From Vitellaria paradoxa (lineage: Eukaryota > Streptophyta > Magnoliopsida > Ericales > Sapotaceae): a stretch of DNA of 64,000 nt. The translations under genes were made by a program, and so were the position numbers. The notes below the pieces were generated by a model that was not told where the DNA came from, made no database searches, and saw only the letters and a list, made by a program, of their open reading frames with translations. Location of the stretch: positions 8,406,342 to 8,470,341 of the forward strand of contig CM034234.1 in NCBI GenBank assembly GCA_019916065.1. The letters are read 5' to 3'. This document shows positions 1 to 10,070 of this stretch, piece by piece. Position 1 is the first letter of the stretch, and every line of letters begins with the position of its first letter.

Positions 1-2790
1 CAAGAGACGAAGTGGGTGGGACAGAAAGCTAAAGAGATTGAGAGGACTGGGTATAAGTTATGGTATACGGGACTTAATAGATCGAGAAATGGGGTCGGCA
101 TAGTAGTAAGCAAGGACCTAAAGGAAGATATAGTTAATATGAAACGCTGTGGAGATAGGATTATTGCAATTAAGTTAGTGTTAGGAGAAGAGATAGTAAA
201 CGTAATTAGTGCTTATGCCCCCCAGGTGGGCTTAGGAGATGTACATAAGGAGAAGTTTTGGGAAGACTTGGAAGGAATGCTATTAGAGATACCTCAAGGA
301 GAGATGGTCTTCATAGGAGGAGATTTGAATGATCATATCGGACGCAACATAGATGGATACATAGGAGTACACGGGGGATATGGTTACAGTGATAGAAATG
401 AAGAAGGGAAGGATATTTTGAAGTTTGCAGTGGCTTATGATCTCATGGTGACGAACACCTTTTTTAGGAAGAGAGAGGAACATTTGGTGACTTATAAGAG
501 TGGCTTCTCAAAGACACAGATTGACTTCTTCTTAACTAGGAAAAGAGATTGTGTAGCTTGTAAAGATTGTAAAGTTATACCGGGGGAGAACTTGACTGGC
601 CAACATAGGTTGTTGGTCATAGATGTGCAGCTTCAAAGGTGGGCTAGAAAAAAGAAGTCGTATAGATACTCAAAGACTAAATGGTGGAACTTAAAAGGTG
701 ATAAGCAAGCAGCATTCAGGGAAAGAGTACTAGAGGAAAATATTTGGACGGTAAATGAGAGTGCAAATATTATGTGGGATAAGGTAGTAAAGTGTATTAG
801 GAGGGTAGGGAAAGAAGTTTTAGGAGAATCCAAAGGGAGTGCTCCGGCACAGAAAGAGGCATGGTGGTGGAACGAGGTCGTCCAAGACAAGATAAGAGTT
901 AAAAGAGAGTGTTTTAAATCTTGGCAAAACGACCAAAATGAAGCGAACTTGGAGAGGTATAGAGAAGCTAGAAGAGAAACCAAAAAGGCAGTTAGTGAGG
1001 CTAAGGCAAAGACATTTGAGGATTTATATAGGTGACTTGACACTAAGGAGGGCGAAAGAGAGATATTCAAGCTTGTTAAATCTAGAGATAGACGGACCAA
1101 GGATTTAAACCAAGTTAAATGCATTAAGGATGAGGATGAAAAGGTATTAGTAAAGGAAGAGGAGATAAAAGAACGTTGGAAGAGCTACTTCTACAAGTTA
1201 TTTAACGAAAGCAGTAGTAATGACATACATTTGGTGCAGTTTACCACTTTTAGGGAAGAATTAAATTTTATGTTCTATAGGAGAATCAGTAGGGAAGAAG
1301 TAAAAGAAGTATTAAAAATGATGAAGAATGGGAAAGCGGTTGGGCCAGATGGTATCCCTATTAAGGTTTGGAGGTGCTTAGGAGAGGATGGCATAAGTTG
1401 GTTGACAAAACTTTTTAATGTAGTGCTAAAGAGTAAGAAGATGCCTGATGCATGGAGGAAAAGTATCCTTATACCCATATACAAGAACAAATAAGATATT
1501 CAGAACTGTGCAAACTATCGCGGGATTAAATTGATAAGCCATATGATGAAATTATGGGAGAGAGTTATTGAGAGAAAACTAAGAAGGACAACAAACGTTT
1601 CAGAGAACCAATTTGGTTTCATGCCTAGAAGATCAACCATGGAGGCTATCTTTCTCTTGAGGAGGTTAATGGAACAGTATAGAGAAGGTCAAAAAGATTT
1701 ACATATGGTGTTCATCGATTTAGAGAAGGCATATGATCGGGTTCCTAGGGAGATTCTATGGAGAGTATTGGAAAAGAAAGGAGCGTGTGTCGCATATATT
1801 GAGGCGATAAATGACATGTATGATAGAGTCATGATATCTATACGAACGACTGGTGGAGAGACTAATGAGTTCCCTATCACAATTGGTTTACATCAAGGCT
1901 CAGCGTTAAGCCCGTACTTGTTTACTTTAATTATGGATGAGATTACAAGACATATTCAGAATGAGGTGCCGTGGTGTATGCTATTTGTAGATGATATTGT
2001 TTTAGTAGATGAGACGAGAGAAGGAGTGAATGCTAAGCTAGAATTGTGGCGGGATACGTTAGAGACAAAAGGGTCTAGGCTAAGCTGATGCAAGACGGAA
2101 TATATGGAATGTAAGTTTAGTCAAAGTAGGATAACGAGTAGTATAGAAGTAAGTTTAGGCACACAAAAGATTGTAGAGAAAGATAAATTTAGGTACCTTG
2201 GATCTATGGTGTAACAAGATGGAGGGATTGATACTGATGTAAGTCACAGGATTCAAGCTGGATGGACCAAATGGAGGAGTGCTTCGGGGGTTTTGTGCAA
2301 CCGAAAAATCCCCCTCAAGGTGAAAGGAAAGTATTATAAGGTAGCAGTTAGACCAGCGCTGCTATATGGATCAGAGTGTTGGGCAGTAAAGCATAATCAT
2401 GGTCAGAAGATGGCAGTTGCAGAGATGAGGATGTTAAGGTGGATGTGTGGGATTACAAGGAAAGAGAGGATTACGAACGAAGAGATTAGGGGTAAAGTAG
2501 GAATAGCACGGATTGAAGATAAAATGAGAGAAAACCGATTAAGATGGTTTGGCCATGTTAGAAGGCGTCCAGCAAAGGCACCTGTTAGAAGGTGTGAAAG
2601 TATGGAGATTGTTAGGAGTAGGAGAGGTAGAGGAAGACCCAAGAGAAGCTGGAAAGAAACCATTAAACATGACCTAACCTACCTAAATTTATCGGAGGAC
2701 ATGCCCCTAAATAGATCAAATTGACGTCGACAAATCCATATAGCCGACCCCACCTAGTGGGAAAAGGCTTGGTTTGGTTTGATTTGGTTT
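1..2790 (+). mobile_element. RTE-type LINE, 5' end outside the window
   Basis: A non-LTR retrotransposon in sense orientation. The reading frame encodes an endonuclease/exonuclease/phosphatase-type nuclease followed by a reverse transcriptase. After the frame comes the short 3' segment found at the end of many plant RTE elements (AGCCGACCCCACCTAGTGGG at about 2742-2761), then a TTTGG-rich tail ending near 2790 instead of a plain poly(A). The window cuts off the 5' end, so full length and target duplication cannot be judged. Related 3'-end sequence recurs in inverse orientation at about 15801-15971 and 50047-50234, which suggests that this family or its SINE partners have been active in this genome. 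Confidence 0.9.
16..2724 (+). pseudogene. LINE endonuclease-reverse transcriptase ORF with four in-frame stops
   Basis: One reading frame runs from the window edge to 2724, interrupted by stops at 1033-1035 (TGA), 1492-1494 (TAA), 2086-2088 (TGA) and 2212-2214 (TAA). I see no frameshift. The N-terminal part has endonuclease hallmarks: SAYAPQVG, GGDLND (catalytic Asp/Asn), QIDFFL and GQHRLLVID (Asp/His pair). The reverse transcriptase part has [47 protein letters not shown] and FVDDIVL, where FVDD stands for the usual Y/FADD catalytic box. The C-terminal part keeps LLYGSECW and LRWFGHVRRR, typical of plant RTE proteins. The stops make it non-autonomous, but the unbroken frame points to a fairly young copy. 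Confidence 0.88.
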
Positions 2791-3823
2791 AAGTAAGAAA
2801 TTATTTAATAGACCGATTAATTATGTCGTCAAAGTGAGGTGGTGTGCCCAATTAATAAAAAATGAACATTTAAGAGTCAACAATTCTAATAAAATTTTTA
2901 TTATGACAATTATTTCTTAGACTAAATCTTTAATAAGTTGACCCGAATACTCTCAATTATTAAAAAAAGAAAAAGAACTAAGTCTTTAATTTTCCAAAAC
3001 CTCGCTCAATCACGTAGCCTAGCTTCACTCTTGACATTAGCTTGCGAATAATAGTCAAGCATACAATGTTTGACTAGTCTGAATTAGCATGCGTGTGTGC
3101 TTGAGCTTCCTCCTCCTTGTTTTTATTTTATTTTTTATTTTAATTTATTTTAATTTTAATTTTTTTAAATTTAAAGCCTGTTTGGAAGCAAAAAAAAAAT
3201 CTCAAAAAAATTTAAAAAATTTCAAAAGTTTTCAAATCCTTTCAATTAAAATTTATCACCAATCATTTTTATATTACATCAACCTCAAAAATTAAATTTT
3301 TTTAAGTTTTTTTTTAACTTCCAAACATACCTAGAACATGAAGAAATTTTTGGTACCAACTTTTTGTTCATATAAATTGCAATTAATACCAAGAGGTGCC
3401 GCAAAGTAAAATGTAGCATTCTTTCCGAATTTATGATCATGACCATTTTTATTCAGCCTTTGGCTCTTTATTTTTTTTTTTTGTTTTGTTTTTTTGACGA
3501 ACGTAGTTAAAATAAATAATCCTTGGTAAAGATTGTCAAGCTGAGAATTAGGTACTGGGCAACCTTGGCTTTGCTGGGAAATTGCCATTATCGCCGCCGT
3601 TCCATTCCCATTTCTGGGTCAAATAGTGCAATTGTTAATTCATTCAGAAGAAAAACTCGTAAAACTGCCTCCCTCTCCCACCTCCCCCCCCCCCCCAAAA
3701 AAAAAAAAATCTCTCTCTCACTCTCTCAATTATTGTGTGGAAATTGGAAAGGTCTCCTTGTCAATTGATAGCCAGATTAAATGGGCAGCTGGTTGAGCAA
3801 AACTGATAAAGAAGCACTTTGAA
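2791..3823. other. Intergenic; upstream region of the LRK10L gene
   Basis: AT-rich sequence with no gene. It contains one MITE-like palindrome (3176-3331) and, just before the LRK10L start, a C-run, A-run and CT-rich tract (about 3660-3728). The CT tract resembles plant 5' leaders and may mark the region near the transcription start. No convincing TATA box could be fixed. Confidence 0.5.
3176..3331. mobile_element. MITE-like palindromic element (GTTTGGAA...TTCCAAAC family)
   Basis: About 155 bp bounded by GTTTGGAAG and CTTCCAAAC in inverse orientation, with an AT-rich interior that includes the recurrent phrase ATTTTATATTACATCAA. Several similarly sized and bounded segments occur in this window (17492-17641, 30014-30170, 42015-42157, 49219-49363, 62278-62398). 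No target duplication could be fixed, so the superfamily is open. Confidence 0.55.
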
Positions 3824-6711
3824 ATGGCCATCTTCCGGTACTTCTTGTTACTACTACTCATAAGACTTGGAATAATAGCAGTAGCAGCAAGATCAAGCCA
3901 AGATGCGTGCCAGCCGGCCAGATGTAGGGCTGACGGGCCACTGATAATGTCTCCGTTCCGGCTCAAAGGTAGACAGCTCGAGTGCTGCGGTTACCCGGAG
4001 TTTGAGCTGTCTTGCAATGACCACAACCAAACACTGCTTCAGCTGCTGCCTTCTTCTGTAAAATTGCAAGTCATCGAAATTGATTACAAATATCAGCAAA
4101 TTCAAGCGTCTGCCCTGGATAGCAGCTGCCTTCCTCGGCAGCTTTTTAACCTCAATTTTTCCGCCTCTCCCTTCCAGATCTGGAAGAACTACTACTACGA
4201 TTTGTATAATTGCTCCCGACCCCAGAGAGAGAATAGTGGGGGATCGGTGCCTTGCCTTAGCAGCGTCCATGGTTATCATGTTTACCCCATGGCGGTCAAT
4301 GATGACGTGACTTCATCGACATGGACATGGACATCTTGTACCAAGATCGGCACCGTGGCATCGGTTTTGTACCATTACCTTAATCGAGACTCAGAAGTCA
4401 ACGCTAACGGTACTATTACTATCCCTTGGTTGGAACCTGCAGATTCCAGAAACTGTGACGCCGGGGACAAGTTCTGTAGTTCTAAAAGTGTTTGTAAGTA
4501 CAACGGAGAAGGTACTGATTCATTCATTCATTCTTGTATTTAATCGCTAATTGGTCTTTTAATTAGTAATCTTATTGTACCTTCAGGCCAATATAACTAA
4601 ACATCACCCAAACTCTGACTGCAAAAAGCTGTAGCGATGATTTGTTTTGTCTAAATTAGGAATACAATTTTACATGCTAATGTTGTATCAAAATAGTCTT
4701 GATAAGAAGAATTAAAACCGTGATCACTCTGTTCATGCTTTGAATTTCCCCCAGAATACCTAGCTTAAGTTAGTAATCCTTGGATTCTTGCTTTTATTAA
4801 ATCAAGCAACTAAGTGGTATCAGTTCAGTTAAATTATTAAACACTCCCTGTAATTACCATGTTATAGTACTTGAGCCAGGGGATCTCTCTTTTTTGAGCA
4901 TTAAAAAGGGCAAAATTCTTCTAACTTGGAACGTGAAAGAGGTCTGCAATGGTGGAATTCGAATTCTACATCTTAAGAGGATATTGTAAATATCCTGGCA
5001 AACATCATCTTGGTCAAAACAGGGAACTTATTTATATAAATATCTAAGCTAATATATAAAGTCAGAACACTTTTTTGATCTCTCTCTCTCTCTCTCTCTC
5101 TCTTCTCTTTTTTTTTTTCACGGTTGAACTTTTCCCCCTCTACCTATGATCCTAACTTACTGTAATTAATTTCCAAGAATTTTTTTTTGGGGGGGGGGGG
5201 ATTCGCAGGGAGAGGAGGGAAAAGGAAGAAGAAATTTAAGAAGTATGATTGTCACACATGTAGTCAGAACTTTTCCATATATATATATATATATATATAT
5301 GAATATATACTGCTATTAAGATCAACAAATTGATTATGGTATTCCAATAATTCTACTGTCTTAAGCTACTTCACTTAGTGTTGCATACGTATATAGAAGC
5401 CAGTAATAGCAATTAAATTTGTCAAACAATCTACCATATGCATTCGCTTCTTTGAGTTAGTTAATAATTTCATTATCTTTTGCAGATGCAATGCAGAAAC
5501 TAAAGCTTGCAGGTGTGGCTCTCTATTCCCCTTTTATCTGATACATATATACCAATATGTAAGAAAATAAGGTGCTTACACTTGAATTTTTTTTTTTTTT
5601 TTAACGTGCAGGGATATTCTTAGGTTGCTTTTTTCTTCTGCTAGCAGTCATTGCATTTTTCTATGTCTACATGTCAAATAAAGTAGAAAAAGAAAATCAA
5701 GCAAAAATTGAGAAATTCTTGGAGGATTACAGAGCTTTGAGACCCGCAAGATATTCTTATGCTGATATTAAACAGATCACAAATCAATTTAGGGAGAAAC
5801 TCGGGGAAGGAGGTTATGGAACAGTGTACAAAGGAATTCTTTCACATGAAATCTTTGTTGCTGTTAAAGTCCTCAACAATTCCAAGGAAAATGGGGAAGA
5901 CTTCATCAATGAAGTGGGAACAATAGGGAAAATCCACCATGTCAATGTTGTCCGCTTAGTTGGCTTTTGTGCTGATGGGTTCATACGAGCTCTTGTGTAC
6001 GAGTTTCTACCAAATGATTCACTAGAAAAGCATATCTTTTCTGACAATTCCAAAAACCATCATCTTGGTTGGGAGAAGCTTCAACATATTGCTTTAGGGA
6101 TAGCTAAAGGGATTGAATATCTTCACCAGGGGTGTGATCAACGAATCCTCCATTTTGACATTAAACCTCATAACATCTTATTAGATCACAATTTTAACCC
6201 AAAGATCTCTGACTTTGGCCTAGCCAAGTTGTATTCCAAGGAACAAAGTGCTGTTTCTATGACTGCTGCTAGGGGAACCATGGGTTATATTGCACCTGAA
6301 GTGTTATCTAGGAATTTCGGAAAAGTATCCTACAAATCAGATGTTTATAGTTATGGAATGTTGCTTCTTGAAATGGTTGGAGGGAGAAAGAATAACGATG
6401 TTAAAGTTGAAAACATTAGTCAAACGTATTTTCCAGAATGGATATACAATCGTTTGGAATAAGGAGAAGAGCTAAAAATACGAATTGAGGAAGATGGAGA
6501 TGATAAAATAGTGAAAAAGCTCACAATTGTGGGGCTTTGGTGTATTCAATGGAATCCAGCTGATCGACCATCCATGAAAGTTGTGAATCAAATGCTAGAA
6601 GGTGACACTAATAATTTAATTGTTCCTCCTAACCCTTTCTCTACTACAAATGCATCTGGGACTGGAAGACATATTCAACAAGAATTGGTAGTTATCCCAG
6701 AATTAGAGTAA
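3824..6711 (+). CDS. LRK10L-type (Lr10-like) receptor-like kinase with an in-frame stop
   Basis: Three exons: 3824-4511 (or ending at 4493, where a GTAAGT donor lies; both keep phase 1), 5486-5512 (only 27 nt) and 5612-6711. The start lies in a good context (GAAATGGCC). The protein begins with a hydrophobic signal peptide, then a GUB_WAK-type cysteine-rich extracellular domain (CCGYPEFELSC near residue 50). A membrane segment at the start of exon 3 (about residues 239-259) precedes a Ser/Thr kinase domain: GEGGYGTVYKG near 303, VAVKVL with the ATP lysine near 324, HFDIKPHN (non-RD type), DFGLAK and GTMGYIAPEV. An in-frame TAA at 6460-6462 ends the protein after about 521 residues; the same frame stays open to 6711 and encodes the missing kinase C-lobe (CIQWNPADRPSM). 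Family members are plasma-membrane receptors, some linked to rust resistance or ABA signalling. With the stop it is probably a recent pseudogene or makes a truncated product. Confidence 0.85.
4512..5485 (+). other. LRK10L intron 1 with microsatellites
   Basis: Intron between the extracellular-domain exon and the 27-nt exon. It ends in TTTTGCAG at 5478-5485. It contains a (TC)n run at 5079-5103, a G-run near 5190-5201 and a (TA)n run at 5277-5300. No gene is visible in it. Confidence 0.65.
6460..6462 (+). other. In-frame TAA stop inside the LRK10L kinase domain
   Basis: The codon follows IYNRLE and precedes GEELKIRIEE. Related kinases usually have Gln before GEEL, so CAA to TAA by one C-to-T change explains it. 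The downstream 83 codons show no further damage. Confidence 0.8.
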
Positions 6712-9365
6712 AAATGTTGTTGGTAAATCTCATCACCATGGAATATTTCAATTTATACTCTTGTCATACTTTGTTATATTACTTGAAAGTCATGATTAGC
6801 AGTTAGCTTCTTAGGTAGTCTACAATGGCTGCTTATAACTTGGATTCAATGGAAATATATTCTTTGGCAGGAGAAAATGATGTTATATACTTGCCCATCA
6901 GATTCAATGGGATGGCTCTGTCATAATAAATAGATGGGACAAAAGAAATTTTTTAAAAATGCATTAGCAAAGTTATTTTGCTAAGGTAATGTAGAGTTTA
7001 TTCATTATTAACAATGGATCTGTAAATTAAGAGAAAATATTCCAACCATTCAACAGAAAGAGAAAGGGGTGCAAATGTTGGAAGGAGCTAATGGAGGCGC
7101 TCTTTTAACTGTTCTCCCAATCCATTTGCCTCCCAAATATCTCAACAAGGGAAATATTGGGTGGAAGACCATTTAACATGGTCAGAAACTACTTTTGAAT
7201 CTAAATGAGAGACTGCATTCATAGTTTAATTATGGCACACTATCTGTGTTAATTTTTTTTTTTTTTACAACTGGATTTCAAAAAATAACATTTTTCCATA
7301 ATTATTATATCATGCTTTGGAATTTACTTGTGGGAAAAATCTTTACACTTAAACATTTTACCAAAATTAAACTGATAAACATATAGTTTTATTTTGTGTT
7401 AGAATTTTTAAAACATTTATGCTCCATCAAATACCAGCTCTAATTAAAATGCATATACTCATATGAGCCTGCATTTATATTCATTTCAGGCCTCAAGGAC
7501 TTTGGCATTTATTCGATAACGAACACTACGAGTTCACATTTGAAATATTAACTCAAATTCAACGCAAAACACGAGAATCTACGAAGCTCTTCTCCTAACA
7601 TAAGTTCCTTAAGTTTATATTCATGAATTTTAAATGAAAGGTTTCGATTATATTTATCTGAAGAGAATTTATCAAATATGGTTTTATTCGTTTTCATATG
7701 AATTTCATCATGAATTTAAAACATTTAAAAAATAATGCATAATGATGAATTTAAAATCATCACAAAAAATGGTTATTCGAAGTAATAATGATTCCCATTA
7801 TTTTAGTTGTAATTATTTTAATTCTTTCATCTATTTTTAAACAAATTATATATTTGTCTAATAGATTTTAATACAACTTAATCTCTAATTAATCGATTTG
7901 AATATGCAGTCAGAGACTAATATAGTCAATGTCAAGTGTAATAATCAAGTAATCTATATATATATATATATATATACATATGTTCAGCTATAATTAAATA
8001 TAAATAGTTATTTTAGAACCTTAGTTGTTGAGGTTTTTTAACTCCTAATTTTTATGTGATTTGTTTTGTTAGATTTTCTTATAAAGATTAGTGTCACACA
8101 TTAGATGATTTGTTAATGCAATATCTCCTTTTGATTGCCAAAAACAAAAATATGTAGGTCAATCTAGTAATTCATTAATGATAACTCAGCCCCTTTTGTA
8201 ATTTTTTATTATTTTTATATAATTTTAAAAAATAACAATAGATTAATAATAAATTATTATTATATTTAATAAAATTAATATAATTTAATAAAATAAACCA
8301 TTTTAATAATAATTATTATTTTAATAGTAGTTTTACTTTTTATAAAATAATATTTTAATCTAATAATTTTCTATTTTCATTTTTAAAAAATTAAATTTTC
8401 TAATAAGTAATTATTATTAATTTTAATTTTACTAAAACAAGTTACTTTAATACGTAATTATTATTTATTAATAAAAAATTTTAATTTAATAAAATAAATC
8501 ATTTTAATCATAAATTATTATTTTAACTTTAATAAAATAAATTATTATAACTTTAATAAAATAAAAACAAGAGCGAGGGGGAGAGAGAGAGTAATGAATT
8601 GATTTTGGGGGAAAAAGAAAAAAGACGAGTCAAGGGCATAATTGTCTTTTCACTAAAATTTTAACAAAGTTAGTAGCCAAAATAATGGAGGAGATCGGGG
8701 GTTACCAACTTTTCAAAATAAAAGAAATATTTGTAAATTTTAAATGTTGAGGGGTCCATATATAATTACCTAAATATTTATGAAATCTATGTGCAATTTA
8801 CACATGAAATTATATACTCTTGATTTAGACCAAAAATTTGACAATGGAACTTTATAGCAATAACTACAAGGGAGCGAAGGATTGCATTGTAGAGTGGAAA
8901 TAATTAAGTTCGACAAGGTAAAATGTAACTATTCTATTTCTAAAGGAAAAAAATACACAAGCTTTACAGGAGAAGGGGGTGGGGTGTAGAGGGAAGAGGA
9001 AACAGATGCTAATTTATCAAAGTCGAGTGCTAATTTCTCTATTCATCTAGTCAAAGACATATGATAATTTATCTAGAATTAGAAACTCTTCGAGGAAATA
9101 ACTTGTTTAATTCTCTTGTTGATAGGATGAGAAGAGCGACACCGAGACATAAAGAATTATTTAAACACATTATCAGAATGTTTTGTTTACAATCAAATAA
9201 GCCGAAATAGTAGCTGAAATGAAAATCTAAGCAAAGAAAGCATAATAATACTAATAAAAGATCAAGCAAACCAAATATTTTTTGAAAAAAAAACTACTCT
9301 GATTGCCTACCCCAATGAGTGCACGATTGATCCTACAATGTCTTAAGTTAAGACTATCCATTATG
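6712..9365. other. AT-rich intergenic region
   Basis: The first 100-200 bases are probably the LRK10L 3'UTR. The rest is AT-rich, including an almost pure A/T block at about 8190-8570 and a (TA)n run at 7955-7975. A purine-rich patch lies at 8570-8600. I see no coding exon or RNA gene. Confidence 0.5.
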
Positions 9366-9641
9366 GGATTAAAAGTTGGGAAATGCAATCGGGACATAAA
9401 AATATACTAAAATAAGATTGATGTAATATTGATAGAGTTATAATTAAAATAAATTTTCATGAGTTCATTGTTTTAAAGTGATAGCCTTCTACCTCTTCTG
9501 GTAATTTTTTTCTAGTTGTGTTACTCTTAAAAGCCTGCATTTTCCCCTAATTGTGTTACTCTTTAAAGCCTGCTATCTTCATGGGTAGTTAAGATACTTG
9601 ATGCCAAAAGCAAAAACAGAGAAGGATGATGACCTAGTTAG
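9366..9641 (-). pseudogene. Relic copy of the ABCG gene 3' end (copy A)
   Basis: This segment matches the last coding bases and 3'UTR of the intact ABCG gene (about 12187-12420) in the same orientation. The shared sequence covers the equivalent of the final FAFGIKY coding stretch, the stop region and the AT-rich UTR. Small indels and substitutions break the frame: the terminal coding part has a net deletion and an early stop. It also has an internal tandem duplication of a TTGTGTTACTCTT-containing unit at about 9516-9573. It is the 3' tip of a lost neighbouring ABCG copy, or a local duplication of the gene end. Confidence 0.7.
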
Positions 9642-9666
9642 TGTATAATTTGTCCTACTGTATTAT

Positions 9667-10070
9667 GAGATTAAAAGTTGAGAAATGCAATCAGATGATA
9701 AAAATATACTTAAATTAGATTGATGTTGTGCCAGGTAGCAAGAAAGGTCGGCCGATCGCTCGAGGGGCTCATCGGGGCCAACAGTCGTGAAAACACGGGT
9801 CATGGGTACCCGCTCGAGCTCCTACTTTACTTTTAAAGGACATATATTTGAGTCAGGAGAGGTGCACCCAAGCAAAATTTCCTGCTGAGGATGACAAATA
9901 TACAATACCTTTGATGTGTTAGGTGTAAGGAGGGTTAGCCGGTTGTTTTAGGGACTTCTGGGGACAGCGGTCACGAGAACTCCCACACAGATGTAATAGT
10001 GATGGAGTAATAATTAAAATAAATTTCTATGGGTTTATTGTTTTAAAGTGTAGCCCACTGCGTCTAGAAA
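9667..10070 (-). pseudogene. Relic copy of the ABCG 3'UTR (copy B), split by a solo LTR
   Basis: A second decayed copy of the ABCG 3'UTR lies directly next to copy A. Its two halves, 9667-9726 and 9990-10070, join to the same order of sequence as copy A and the intact gene. The coding part is not recognisable. A 263-bp solo LTR separates the halves, so the duplication is older than that insertion. Confidence 0.65.
9727..9989. mobile_element. Solo LTR or short TRIM-like LTR, 263 bp
   Basis: The segment begins TGTGCCAGG, ends CCACACA, and is flanked on both sides by the 5-bp direct repeat GATGT (9722-9726 and 9990-9994). Its GC-rich content differs from the AT-rich flanks, and removing it restores the alignment of copy B to copy A. 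These are the marks of an LTR insertion reduced to a solo LTR. The family is not recognised and the orientation is unknown. Confidence 0.75.
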
